From Hyaloperonospora brassicae (Eukaryota; Oomycota; Peronosporomycetes; Peronosporales; Peronosporaceae): a DNA stretch of 64,000 nucleotides. The notes under the pieces were generated by a model. The model saw only the letters and a list, made by a program, of their open reading frames with translations, was not told where the DNA came from and did not search any database. The position numbers were made by a program, and so were the translations under genes. Location of the stretch: the NCBI GenBank assembly GCA_947650285.1, contig CANTFL010000183.1, positions 248,001 through 312,000 of the forward strand, written 5' to 3'. Shown here in pieces: positions 20,801 through 33,367 of the stretch (within the stretch, counting starts at the first letter, position 1; every line of letters starts with the position of its first letter).

Positions 20801-21289
20801 TACCATACTATGTAGCACCAACTAGTTGCAACGCGGCGGCTTAAGCTGTAGGACATGAGCGCACAGGGCGTTCAGCAAAAATACTTGTTTCACACTTGCA
20901 TCTCCTTTGTCTTGCTGGTTCTAGCTCCTCCGGGTTAGGGAAGCAGCTTGATCTCTCATTCGCTGTTCGAGCACATCAAACTGTTCAGGTTACGCCACTA
21001 CCTATAGCACTCGTTTGTCGGCACTGATGGTACGCAGAAAGAAAGCATTGCTCGACCGCAAAAAGACTGACTGCTGACCGAGCTTTTGTATAGCAACTCT
21101 TTTTGTAGCACCGTCATCACGTATACGAAAAAATCTATAAATGCAACTGCTGCTCCTTCGCTGTTGATGATCGTAGCCCTTCAGACGCAATTAGAATTAC
21201 CTTAGAAGTAATAAGGCTGCGTTCGAGGCAATCAATTATGTCAGGCACTTTTCACACGATGTTATTTTGCGGCGTCTGTAGTCAAGAAT
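20801..21289. other. Intergenic between epimerase-like gene and gypsy element 1
   Basis: Nothing recognised. The first part should hold the 3' UTR of the upstream gene. The 5' part of the LTR expected before 21290 is missing or too diverged to see. Confidence 0.5.
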
Positions 21290-21640
21290 ACGTTGTTCTA
21301 AGGTGTTCTTTTAGGTTAAAAGAAGAAATAAAAATTCAGTTCCCCTTTTGATCACTGAAAGACACGTGCCTCACGAGGCGTCTTTGATCGGTAATAGCTA
21401 GCAATGCCTGTGAAGGTAGCTGCTCCTGAGCATTATGTGCTGTGATTCTTTTAAATCGTTTGGTCCCTTAGGAACGGGGACCGTAAGCTCTCTGAGCTTG
21501 TTGACTCTCTGAGTCGGGTTCTCTGAACCAAAACCTTAGCTCTCCGAGCTGTTGACTCTGAGTCGGGTTCGTAAAACCAAATTTGCTCGTAAGAGCGTTA
21601 AGTCTTCCTCTGACTTAAGGAGCTGTGTAGCTCCGCTACA
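21290..21640 (+). repeat. 5' LTR of gypsy copy 1 (5'-truncated)
   Basis: Matches 27551-27905 almost base for base (AATACGTTGTTCTAAGGTGT to AGCTCCGCTACA). The LTR's first ~168 bp (as in 27383-27550) are not found upstream. Confidence 0.92.
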
Positions 21641-21642
21641 CT

Positions 21643-21659
21643 TGGTAGCCTAGGTAGTC
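21643..21659 (+). promoter_or_regulatory. Primer-binding site candidate, gypsy copy 1
   Basis: TGGTAGCCTAGGTAGTC begins two bases after the LTR end. TGG is the expected complement of a tRNA CCA end. The same position in copy 2 reads TGGTAGCATGGGTAGTC. The primer tRNA cannot be named from this alone. Confidence 0.55.
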
Positions 21660-21699
21660 AATCTACGCCTGAGTCGGTAACGACTGATCCTCTGTGAGG

Positions 21700-22735
21700 A
21701 TGAAGCAATCCACACCCCTCTTTGAGGCCCAAAGGCCGCGCTTGACAAGCTCACCGCGGCTGTAGGCCCAGAGTATGTAGATTTTCTAGCTGCACAAAGT
21801 CCCAATGTGCTCAATGCACGAGTCGAGACCTTCATGCAGTACGAAACAGCCGTTTTAGGGCAGGTTCAAAACCAGGTAGCGTCGGCTATGACGACACGCT
21901 GCGTGGCGATGCCACCAGAAGAGGTTAAGCCTCGTCCCCTTCGGGTGGACGTTAAACATTACTCCGGGAAGGAGGAGGAAAACTTGACCCTCTGGATCCG
22001 TGAGATTGAGATGGCCATGAGATCTGACTTGATCTCAATCGAGCATCAGCGAGTCTCGCTGGCCATCTCAAAGCTTGATGGAAGAGATAGAGAATGGGCT
22101 TTGACGTGCGGCACGTCGGTCGACTTGGTCGTATCCCACATGGGATTCGCTCACGCTATACCTATTGCGAGTTATCTCGCCGCCTAACCAGGCCTATCGC
22201 GTGCGCTCACGCTTCTTGTCTACCCGTCAGGGTAAGAACGAGTAAACCGGACTGTGTCCAGGAGTTGAGAACTCTGATGGCTGCCATTTAGTCCGACCCT
22301 CTCCCTGAGACCGTCTACGTGACAGTCTTCATGGAAGGTCTTCGCACTGGCGTTTCCAGGACCGAGGTCTTTCGAGTCCATCCCTCGACTTTTGACGAGG
22401 CTGTGAGCATCGCTCAGAATGCTGAGCATAACTTTAAGTCAGCAAGACTTGGTTGGAATGGGTACAACCCAAGCTATGCGAGGGCAACCTCAGCAAATAT
22501 CTCAGCTTGCTGTAAGCCCGAACCGATTGATCTCAGCAATGCTGAAGATGAAGGTGAAGCTGAGCTTCATGTTGCCGAGCAACGACAGGAGGTGAGACGC
22601 TGTTACATGTGCGGAAGCACTAAACACTTGCGTCCCACTTGTCCTTTGCGTAAGCAACGACCGACTCCAACGGGTCGAAACCCCAGCCTCAACCAGAAAC
22701 TTGGTATGGCACGGGGAAACGTCGACACCCAGTAG
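21700..22735 (+). pseudogene. gag of gypsy copy 1
   Basis: Starts at ATG 21700 by alignment with copy 2 (ATG 48960) but shifts frame within ~40 bp. A capsid-like part (LWIREIEMAM, LDGRDREWAL) is open at 21807-22187, shifts again near 22130-22320, then continues to TAG 22735. A single CCHC knuckle, CYMCGSTKHLRPTC, lies near 22603-22644 and is intact. The frameshifts prevent a full Gag. Confidence 0.88.
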
Positions 22736-22821
22736 GCGCGGGGCGGCCTACTGGGCTAGAACTGAGTTCTGTCACTTCTCTACGAGGCAGAGCATCACAG
22801 GGCTTAGCCCCACAGAGCTCT

Positions 22822-25800
22822 GTGCCAGCAAGCACAGAGCGTGGATACAAGCCTGGCTTGTTAGTCGCTGAGGCGATAGTTAAAGGCTTTGAGAAGCACT
22901 GGTCGATATTAATCGATTCTGGGTCGTCATGCAACTATGCTAGACGCCGTTCCCTTGAGGGAAGTCAGCGATATGCTGAGGCGCTCAAAGCGCACGATGG
23001 TGATTCCATCACTGTTCGGTTAGCGACGGGTAGTCGCGTTACTGTGCCTAAAGTTCCATTGAACTTGGGCGTGAAGTTTTTGGACTTTGATAGCACAGAA
23101 CGCTGTCTCGTCCTTTTCTTGGATTCGAGATACGATCTCATCCTAGGAAGGCCATGGCTTGAACGCCATGAACCATGGATCGATTGGAGGTCTAAGAGCT
23201 TAGGCGCCACGCGCAATGTTCCTAGCGAATCTTTGGAGAGTCATGAACCCACCTTTGCTAGGCAACAAAAGCACTATTGGCGCGAGTCATTGGCGGAAGA
23301 TGTCAATGTGCTTGACATTGGTATGTCGGAGCTAACTAGCTCGAACGTCTATGATATGAATATTGAGCGGGGCTCTTCTAATGTGTTTGAAGAGAGATGT
23401 ACTCCGTTGAGTGATACTCGTTGTGATAATGAGTCACTGCATGCGTCAAGCATGGTTGGCCTACGGGCGGGACATACAGGAAGTAATTCCCATGATGTAA
23501 GTGCGGTGGCACGTGAAATTACACATAGTGAGGGAGGCCGTGATGGCACCTCACTGAATGTCGGTAATGACATTGTTGGCAAACATTCAGAGCATTCAGG
23601 GCAAAGCCTACTTAATGAAAGTGAAGTGGTATGTGTTAATCCACTGGGTGAAGTGTTCGAGTTACATAACTCTACACCAGATGTCGCTCAAGACATGAGC
23701 TCTCGTATAGAGCGTGCTAAGACAACTAGCAACTACAGGGACCCTACTGTCCCAACTTTTGAGAAGCGTAATGGGTCTACGATCCGTCAGTCCCGACGCC
23801 CGGTGGCAGCTGATGAGCGCCCCATGTCAGATACGTCCCATAGTGATAAAAGCAACAATACACTATACACACTTGTTAATGGAGTAACTGGTCATGTTGA
23901 TGGTAACATCAGTCTCGCAACTCTTCCGTCTGTGGACGATCTCTTCAAATTGAACGAAATGTCTGATGGCGACTTTAGCCAAGCCTTACAGGCCGGAGAA
24001 TTATCCGATCTAGTGGTCATTCGACCCGATGAAGAGTTGAGTTCTTCCTCGTTATTGGACGAATCCGTCCTCGAGGACACAAAGGCATCATTAAGTGCGC
24101 GTAGTGGATCTGCGATCCTTAAAGATCCTCTGGATCCGTTTTATCCTTTGGTAAAGGAATTTCAAGACGTGGTGTGTCACGACCTGCCGTCTGTCTTACC
24201 TCCTGACAGAGGTGTGCGTCACGAAATTGACCTAGTTCCTTGAACTAAATACTGCGTAACACGGCAGTGGCCTTTACGAAAGGAGCAGAGTGACGTCATA
24301 GACGACTTCTTTCGTGCAAAGCACGCAGCGGGCATGGTTCGTGAGAGCAAATCTCCTCATTCCACGCCCACATTTTGTGTTCGAAAGCCCAATGAAAAGT
24401 GGCGCATTGTTCATGCTTACAATAAGCTTAATGCTGCCACGATCCCGGCTCAGACACCAATCCCTCGGAAAGATGTTCTTCAGAACAATATTGTGGGATG
24501 TACGATGTACAGTGCACTCGATTTAGTCGATGGTTATTACCAATTACTCATGCGTGAGATCGATATCCCGCTAACAGCGGTTAGTACCCCGAGCGGTATG
24601 ATCTGGGAGTGGCTAGTTATGCCACAGGGCTTGTCAAATGCCCCAGCTACGTTCAATCGTCTTGTGACGCAACTGTTTCGGCCTCACCGAGGTTATGCAT
24701 AGACCTACTTTGATGAAATCTTTGTCCATAGTCGTGCTATGAACGGCCGGTATGATGTGGATATCACATCGACCATTTACGAGCGGTGCTCGAGTGGATG
24801 CGCACAAATAAGTTGTATGCCAACGCATCTAAGTGCATCTTTGGTGTAGAAGAGGTTCCCTTTTTAGGGCGCTTCATTGGGAAGCGTGGTCTTAGAGCGG
24901 ATCCCGATAAGATAAAGGCCATAGTCGATTGGCCGGGTCCTAAGAACCAAAAGGACTTACGCAAGTGGCTTGGTCTTGCCAATTACTTACACAAGTATAG
25001 TGCGAACTATGCGGACATGGCTCGGCCATTATCCAATCTCCTTAAAAAGGATGTGGAATGGTGTTGGACTAACACCGAGCATGAAGCCTTTACGGCTGCA
25101 AAAGAGAGCCTTCTTCATGCGCCAATCTTGGCTTAGCCCGATCCTGATCGGCCTCTCAGTGCCGTCTGTGACGCATCTGACTTTGCCATCGGCAGTGCTC
25201 TGTTACAAACAGATTCGGATGGACAGGAATGCGTCATTGCGTTTGAGTACCGGCAGCTGAAAGCAGCTGAAAAGAAATATCCAGTTCATGACAAAGAGCT
25301 ACTTGCAATAAAGTATGCTTTAGTCAAATTCAGAGTTCATCTGCTTGGCTCTAAGCCTTTTGGGATCTATAAAGATCATGCGTCATTACGCACTGCGACC
25401 CAGTCGCCGCACCTCTCTCAGATAATGGCTAGTTGGGGTTCCTTCTTTGCCGAGTACAACTTCGAGGTGAAGTAAAAGCAGGGCAAGCAGAATGCTTTGG
25501 CTGATGCGTTGTCACGTAGGCCTGACTATGAGCTTGCTCATGTTACGACTCTGTCATCATCGGTCACAGACCTCATTCGTTCGGCATAAGCCAAAGATGA
25601 ACGTTGTGTAGCTTTGCTACATGCTCTGGGGAGCGAGGAGTTTAATGACTCAGACATTAAATTGTCGGCACGTTTGCGTGCGAGTCTACATCGATATTAC
25701 ATCGATCAAGGCCTGTTGTGCTATAGCACAGATATGGAGGATACTCCCCGTATCGTTGTCCCTCATGATGAGTAATTGAAGTATCGCATCCTCTATGAGG

Positions 25801-27330
25801 CGCATGATACTGCGGTGAGCGGTCATCTCGTTCGTTAGAAGACCTATAGCTCTGTGATCCAATGTTATTGGTGGCCCAAACTTTACAAATGTGTGAGCAC
25901 AAATGTACGTTTGTTCGAAACGTGTCAACGGGCGAAACCCTCAGCTCATGCGGCTGCGCCGCTCGCTAGTCTACTGTACCCTCTGGGTGTTGGGATTCCA
26001 TTATCATGGACATTATGTTCGTTTGCCGAAATACGCGGATGGCAATACGAGTATTGTGGTCTTTGTTGACCTTTCGAGCAAGAAGCCTCACATGGCGGCT
26101 ATGCCGGATAACATTGATGGTGAGGGTGCAGCAACGCTGTTTATTGTGCGAGTATTTCGGAAAACACAGTTTGCCTATAAAAATTGTCTCGGATCGAGAC
26201 CCTCGCTTCCCTGGGTTGTTGTGGAAGTCAGTCTTCAAGGTTCTCTACACACGATTGTACATGGCCACAGCAGATCATCCGTAGACCGATGGTCGAATCG
26301 ATAGAACGAAAAGGGTTATCGGTGAGATATATTACTCAGTGTTTGCTCTGAAATACCGAAACGTTGGAGTTCGATGCTCCCTGTCGTTAAATATGCGTTA
26401 AATAATGCCGTGCATGCCTCCACCGGCTACACACCGTTCTATGTGAACGGCCTCACACACCCTCGCGTTCCGTTAACGCTACAACTGCGCAATTCAGAGC
26501 TTGGTGGGGGAGAGATGGACGATCGACTTGCTGATATCAGCCCTGATATTTTTCACAAAAAGGTAAGCGAGTTTCTCGCAACGCGATCGTATGTTTTACG
26601 ACATGTGCGTGACGCACTGGCTGATAGCCAAGACAAGCAGAAGAAACAAGCTGATGCTAAAGGCAGAGGTTGTATTGAAAGTTATAAGGTCGGAGACCAA
26701 GTCCTACTCAATGCCAAAACCTACCTACAAATGTAGTCTCTGCTGTCTTCAAGACAAAGTTGCGTCCGCGCTTCATTGGGCCATTCACGGTCATTGCTAA
26801 GAAGGGATTGGCGTACACGCTCAACCTTCCGCGCAAACTGCGCACGCACCCAGTGTTCTACGTTGGATTACTTAAGCCGTATCGGGACCCGTCCCATGTG
26901 AACTCAGAGGCCTTTACGCCGGGTAATAGGTCCTTGCCGTCGGCTGTTGCATCCGAACCAGGAGGTCAAGATGACCATCCACACGGGATAAGGCCAACTT
27001 CAATGCTTGAAAACGGGCTTGCATCGCGTCGAACGCACTCTGGGTCTTACACAATGTCTATTGGAAACCACTCAGCTCACGGAACACCATCTCATGCTCC
27101 TCCTTCGGTACCCCGACCACCACCGACGCTGCTCGATGAGCAAGGGAACCACCAGTTCCATGTGGAGAAAATACTTCAGCGACGTCTTCGTCGTGGACAA
27201 TACCAGTATCTGATGAAGTGGCGAGGGTACCCGGAGTCGGAGAATTCGTGGGAGTATGAGATACCCCTTCGGCAGGACTGCCCTTATGCCGTGGATGTTT
27301 TTGAACATCGTGGCCAGGGTCGCCTTGCGA
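22822..27330 (+). pseudogene. pol of gypsy copy 1 (protease, RT, RNase H, integrase, chromodomain)
   Basis: The first frame (22822-24243) has a retropepsin-like ILIDSGSSCNYA box and a long unrecognised linker, ending at TGA 24241. Reverse transcriptase continues to TAG at about 24700; the catalytic box reads YFDE, not YxDD, so the enzyme is dead. After a frameshift near 24775, thumb (LGRFIGKRGLRADP) and RNase H (VCDASDFAIGSALL) follow, interrupted by stops. Integrase keeps an HH-CC zinc region (HDTAVSGHL, CQRAK) but is frameshifted through the core. The last open part (26760-27330) ends in a chromodomain with FHVEKILQRR and YLMKWRGYPESENSWEYE, typical of chromoviruses that target histone marks. 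About 25300-26635 is nearly identical to copy 2. Confidence 0.92.
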
Positions 27331-27370
27331 ACGAGAACAGCCGATTGACGTTTTGTGGTAACGTCAGTCT

Positions 27371-27382
27371 GGTGGGGGAGGG
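27371..27382 (+). promoter_or_regulatory. Polypurine tract, gypsy copy 1
   Basis: GGTGGGGGAGGG immediately before the 3' LTR start (TGTACCGGGG). The same tract lies at 55561-55572 in copy 2. Confidence 0.8.
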
Positions 27383-27905
27383 TGTACCGGGGTTACACGT
27401 CGGCTGGTAGTCGACGATAGGTGTGGTGCACACAAGAGAGGGGGTACCCTATAAAGCAATTTTAGAACACAGTGAGTGTATCAATTGTTGAAGACTGATG
27501 TCTGTCATCAATTGATTACGATATTTTTAAGAGGTTATTTACGGCAGGTTAAATACGTTGTTCTAAGGTGTTCTTTTAGGTTAAAAGAAGAAATAAAAAT
27601 TCAGTTCCCCTTTTGATCACTGAAAGACACGTGCCTCACGAGGCGTCTTTGATCGGTAATAGCTAGCAATACCTGTGAAGGTAGCTGCTCCTGAGCACTC
27701 TGTGCTGTGATTCTTTTAAATCGTTTGGTCCCTTAGGAACGGGGACCGTAAGCTCTCTGAGCTTGTTGACTCTCTGAGTCGGGTTCTCTGAACCAAAACC
27801 TTAGCTCTCTGAGCTGTTAACTCTGAGTCGGGTTCGTAAAACCAAAGTTACTCGTAAGAGCGTTAAGTCTTCCTCTGACTTAAGGAGCCGTGTAGCTCCG
27901 CAACA
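27383..27905 (+). repeat. 3' LTR of gypsy copy 1
   Basis: Starts TGTACCGGGG right after the polypurine tract and ends CTCCGCAACA. About 523 bp. Its last 355 bp match the 5' LTR with only a few differences. Confidence 0.9.
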
Positions 27906-30900
27906 CGTGTAGCTTCTAGTTTACGATCTAACAGTACGGAAATAAACAACACAAAGCTTGTGATTTTGCGTGGCATGGATCGTAGTAGTGGCAGGAATAG
28001 TGTAAGCGAGGTGTATGGCACCTGGAAAGATATACAGCCACGGCTCTTCGCATGTTTCGTTCAAGTATTAATGATGGAAGCAACAACGTCAATGATAAAT
28101 CGGATTTACATGATCCTAGATATTTTTCTTGTATATATATGCAGTCTATGGACTTAATGTATCCGTCAGATATTTCCGACATATATTGCATCCCTTGACG
28201 CCTGCAGTGGATCTAGACAGGTCACGAGCAATATAGCTACTCTATTTCTACCCCACTGCTTCGCACGTTCACGAAGGGTAAGAGAAGCTAGTAGGTTCGT
28301 GGACTTGACGGCGACCAAATCGTCGGCTTCAGAGAGCGGGTATTCAACTAGACAAAAAAGAATGTGGCATCACCTCCAGTCCGGGCGGGTATGCACTTGG
28401 CACGCGCAGCCACGCAGGCAAAAACCAGGATAGGAGCGAGGTTTGATGCTTTACATACATCGAAGCAATTTCTTAAGTGAGTGAGGTAGCGAATGTTACG
28501 ATACGCAAGCGACCTGCTTGCGCCTGTATATAGGTGGCTGACATTTTCAGAAAATACAAAGCTATATCGTCAGATCTCTTGACTCATTATAATAGTTGCA
28601 ACGGGGCACCGATCACTACGCACTGGAATACCACAAACGGAGCTGCCTTTTACTGACAACAGTATAGGTCAGTTCCCTGCTCGGTATATACTCTATACAG
28701 AGGAAGGGTAAACGACTAGGGCAAAGAATCTAGTTGTAGAAAAGTAAACGTGAATTTAATTCAGTTAAGTCCAATATCGCATGTTCTCAAATGGATCCAA
28801 ACTTAATTCGTATTAATATACTTAACGTTTGATGAAATCTACCCACTACTCATTGCGCGCGTCTAGCGGTGATTGGTGGGTTGATATGGTCTCCATAAAT
28901 ACCAATGAGTAGACCTTTGGGTCATCTCAACAGTGTCACAGTATTTAGAAATATTGTTATGTGATTATTCAACATAATATTCTCTTTTACCATTTCTCAT
29001 ATAAATAATTACTTGTAACAGGCTACCCCTTACCAAATTAATGAGTTTGACGTGCATGGTGTGCGATATTATTGAGTTGGAAAGCACTACAACTTTATCG
29101 TGGACGGCACTAATTAATAAGCATACGCTTTTCTTTGCCTGGTGAGTACCGTCGACGATGCTTCCCCTTAAGAGATTTTGGAGGCTGTAGACGCATGGCC
29201 TTGGCTTTGCTTGGTACCGATTCAATACAGGCGTTGTTCGCGAATGATATCGAAAATGACAAATTTAAAGTTGCAGGGTTATAATCTTGCTCGAGATACT
29301 TTGGAAAAATAATGCGATGTAAGATACATTCTACCAATTGTCATTTGCATCAGACGAATTGTGATCGATTTATTATAGACTAGCATATTGTCGGAAAGAT
29401 CTGGCAGAGCCCGCGCAAAATTATTTTTTCGTCTTCACCATCGGTATATACGTCGATTTTCGACACTAGTCGGTGCACGTGATGAGAACCCTACTTAAAT
29501 CCTCTGTTATAAACAGGCTAACATGATATTGTTGGTATCGGTTAATGAAGTTAGATATGCGTGATATTGATTCGTGGCACCGCACGTGATCAGAACCGGG
29601 AAATATAGGCTGAATCAAGCGAATCTGCGCGAAATAAAAGAGCGTACCTTCATAATATACGAAAAATGCAGACCAATAGCAATACGATACGTGTAAGTAT
29701 GACCCCTACCTCATAGAATTGAGCAGAAGTAGCCCTGTAAATGCTCAAGCCACCCACAGGCTACCCAACTCAGTATCCTAGCACCTTAAGGAAGCTTAAC
29801 GTGCGGAGAAGGGGACGCGGATACCTCTTATCGACGAAATCTATGGCTGGAGAAACGTGGTATGAACTACAGAAAACCTTTAAATTAAATTGATGACAAA
29901 CTTGACAAATAAAAGGTAAATGGAAGGTGACACGGACCTTGCCCTTCCATCTGACATTAGGCCGGTAAAGAAATACAAGTGGGACGTTGCGCTGCGACAC
30001 AGCTACAACTATTTCCTTTCTACCGCATTTTAGCACTTCATTTAGAAACACTCTACATTTACTCTGGAAATTCGATGTGTCCGGAAACTGGATTTTCTAC
30101 GACTTCTGGTCAACCGGAAGCGTGTTGCCGAGCATCAAGGACACCGTCCTAATAAATATCATGACGCGCTCCAGGAGAGACCTAGATTATAAAGAGAATC
30201 AGTGTTTTGACTACCGCAGACAGATTATCTCTTGAGTTATATCGATGATACCAGTGGCAAGGACCCGCCACTTGAATTAGATATGATCATTTTTAAAAGA
30301 TGTTGATACGAACATTAATGGTTTATTCATACGATTTATTGTTTTGGGATAGGGGCTAGCCCTTCTAGGAACAATAGCCTTTACGTTTTGATATAATGCG
30401 TATCGAGAATTCAAAACTACGCACTTTTGTCAGTGTGTAGCAACCTCAAACCTACTGCAGTGATAACTAGTCCCTTGTTAGATCGCTCGCGTACACTGTA
30501 TGCGTTAAGAGAAACATATATTATTATCAAAAACGAAGCTGAATAAGCGAAAAGGAAAACTTGATCTATATTTTTAAGTTCTATAATGTGTCTTGTATTT
30601 GAAGTCCTAAAGGAGATTTTTGTATAACAAAGCATGTAAAGTCACATCTACTCACCTCATATTGCTGGCGTCTAGGCAGCAACTGTTGGGATGATATCCT
30701 GCATAAGATGTGTGAAACTTCAATCCTTCAATAAGAACCCCCCAAAAAATGACTACACGTGCCCCTATAATCCGATCCACAAACTTATCCCTCCAACTGA
30801 TTCTCCAAACAGACCCCCCGAAGCAACTAAGATCAGTCTTGTCGAATTCTTGAACCAACCAGAACGATGAAGTAATTATTGCTTCAGCATGCTCTACGCA

Positions 30901-32587
30901 ATAGCTACTGTTAAACTACAACATAGGTTTTCATTTTTGGTCAACCATTGGTCACCGACTAGCGCGGGGGTCATGAGACCCGACCGTTGAGTCACTACTA
31001 AAAAATTTTAAAGTGAAAAATAAAAGCACAAGAATTGTGCTGGAGTCGGGTTTGACGTCGTATTATTACGATTTCTTCGCTCAATCTTGATTCAATTTTT
31101 AAGTAATCTAATTTTAATTTCAATCTGTAAATTTTAAGATCAATATTTTTGCTTGTTCTTATGCCATCTCAATAATCTTAAATAAGACCCCCCTTCAATA
31201 ACAACCCACTCTAGGGTGGGGTTATGGCGAAACCTCTAGTGAGGTTATAATCAGGTTTTACAATAGTATTATGTCACCCTGTAAGTACACTCTTAGGTCA
31301 CTGCAAAAAGTCATTGAAATGATCGATATTGTATTGAGTATATTCGATTAAATACTTCCATCTATCATATTGTCACAAATGATAATATGATATATCAGTA
31401 TCACCCGTTACAAAAATCCTTAACGAAAGTCGATATCATCATGTGCGATTGGTTCATAAGAACGTAATCAAACGATGGCAATGCCATTTGCACCATATGA
31501 ATGATTAATAATCAAATTTTACAGAAAGTTGCGTATCGCCTCTGTAGTTGAATTCTCGTAACATTATCAATGACGTTGTCCCGACTCTTTACTTGTGTCG
31601 GATTGACCTAATATCGAAGGTATTATATATCTCTTTTATGCTGCCCTGACCTTTTGCACCCGTCGGCGCGGCGAATTGCACTCCTCTAGGTGGACTTGAA
31701 TGGATGCCGAGCTTATTTATACTGGTTTAATAGACAATTGAGTGGATTCCTGACTAGATCATTGTGAGTACTCGATAATGATAGTACCTATCGACCTGAA
31801 CTCGCCTTGACTAATGCGTGGATGCTCAAATGCGCTAAAACCTTCGACCATTCAAATTGCCTCATAATCTACTCCTTGATATCCTCGTTGTAGCTGTGTA
31901 CGATTGCATAAGCAGTTTTCTTAACAGGCCAAAGTAGTCAGAAAAAGTTGTCGGTTGAGATATGAGCATATTTTACATTAATTGAACAATAATTGAACCC
32001 AAAAGATAAGTTGGAACGTGTCTTTCAAGCAAGTTTTACTCTATTGATGCGACTAATTCAAATAAAAAACCTACATCCATGCGAATCTGCAAAGACGCAT
32101 GGAGGCGTAAATCCTAATATAGCAAGCGCTCTAGTCAACAAGAGAATTAAATTAATTCCTGTAGTCGTCCCCCCACTTTCAAAATTGACCTATACTGGCC
32201 TTTTAAGCCTTTGATCCTATTTTAAGTCCTACAAGTGTGAAATAGCTTAGCACGCATGCATTGCATTGATTGCCGAGAAGACGCTACTAAGCGTTATATT
32301 AGTGACAATGTATTGCTAGAAGAAGATGGCTAGACAATTAACCTTTACTTAAAATCGGCCAGGATCGTCTCTAACCCAAATTACCATATGAGCACTGGAA
32401 ACAGACGCCATCCCAGTAACCGGCAAGCGCTACCAGATATCTACCCCACTAATGCAGCCAAATGCGCTAGCACACTATTTTAATCTTCTTCTTATCGCCC
32501 CTCGATGTGTATATTTGATGGGTAGCCTGACTATAATAGGCTATCAATAATCAAAAAATGAAAACCGAGAAACGCTTCGAAACATTC
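27906..32587. other. AT-rich intergenic region
   Basis: About 4.7 kb with no supported gene. All open frames are short, overlap on both strands and show no motif. Short runs of C/G (around 30735-30820 and 31190-31240) stand out but match nothing I recognise. It may be old, decayed repeats. Confidence 0.55.
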
Positions 32588-33367
32588 GTATGTCAAAAGA
32601 TGGCGCCGCAAAAGCAGCGGCCTTTGATCGCCCTATGCACACTTTGTCGCAATCGACCAAATCGGTTCGGTCGATCGAGATGTCCCAGCAAGCCACGTGT
32701 TGCCGTGCGGTTCAGCGAGTTGTTGTTGATGCAGCAAAACAACATGGCGACGGGTGATGTCTGTCATCACCGGGGCGCAATCAATCGTCCGTTTATGTAG
32801 CGACACGTGCCATCACGGATCGCGGCATGCAAAGCGATGATGGGAGGTCCGATCGTAGCGTCCGCAACACCCGGGTATGGTGAAGTTGACGGATTGCGGT
32901 CGCAAACGCACTGCAACTCACGGTGTCGAGGGCCGGAAGGTTTTTCCTTGTCTTGATCGTTCAAGTATTCATCAGATGTCTGCGTATATATCACATGTAC
33001 GATATGCTTCGGTGACGTGGTGGCATGGGGGAGGGGCAGAGCGAGCGAAGCGCTGGAGGTGCGTTTTGCAGACAATGAGATGTCCAGAGAGTTCTTCATC
33101 TTGTCGGAAGGTGCGATCAAGTCCTGAAAACGCCAAGTCTCTCCATCACTCTTGGCGCACTATTCATGTCGGTCGGTAGATCTAGTTTGCCTCGTTACCA
33201 CTTGATCGTATCTCGATTCTTTACTGGTGGGGTTGCAACGACTTAAACGGCCAATGTGTCCGAAAATGGATTCACAATGTTCAGTTAGTGATAGGTCACA
33301 CGAAAGTAGCTATCGTGTAAGTCCGGGACGCATGAGGCTGCGTGTATACCTCATTTATTTTCGAGAT
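32588..33367. repeat. Dispersed ~0.7-kb repeat, copy B
   Basis: Starts abruptly at TATGTCAAAAGATGGCGCCG and ends near CTCATTTATTTTCGAG, embedded in unrelated AT-rich DNA. It is nearly identical to copy A (minus the LINE) and to the right-arm copy. It retains the uninterrupted LINE target at 32748-32764. A minus-strand frame from ATG 33099 to about 32767 is shared with the other copies; no domain is recognised. Confidence 0.85.

Larger units (their letters stand above)
21290..27905 (+). mobile_element. Ty3/gypsy chromovirus, decayed copy 1
   Basis: LTR retrotransposon with gag (CCHC), aspartyl protease, reverse transcriptase, RNase H, integrase and a C-terminal chromodomain in Ty3/gypsy order. 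The 3' LTR is 27383-27905. The 5' LTR is visible only from 21290, so about 168 bp of its U3 is missing or replaced. Many stops and frameshifts; not autonomous. Related to the element at 48425-56046. Confidence 0.95.
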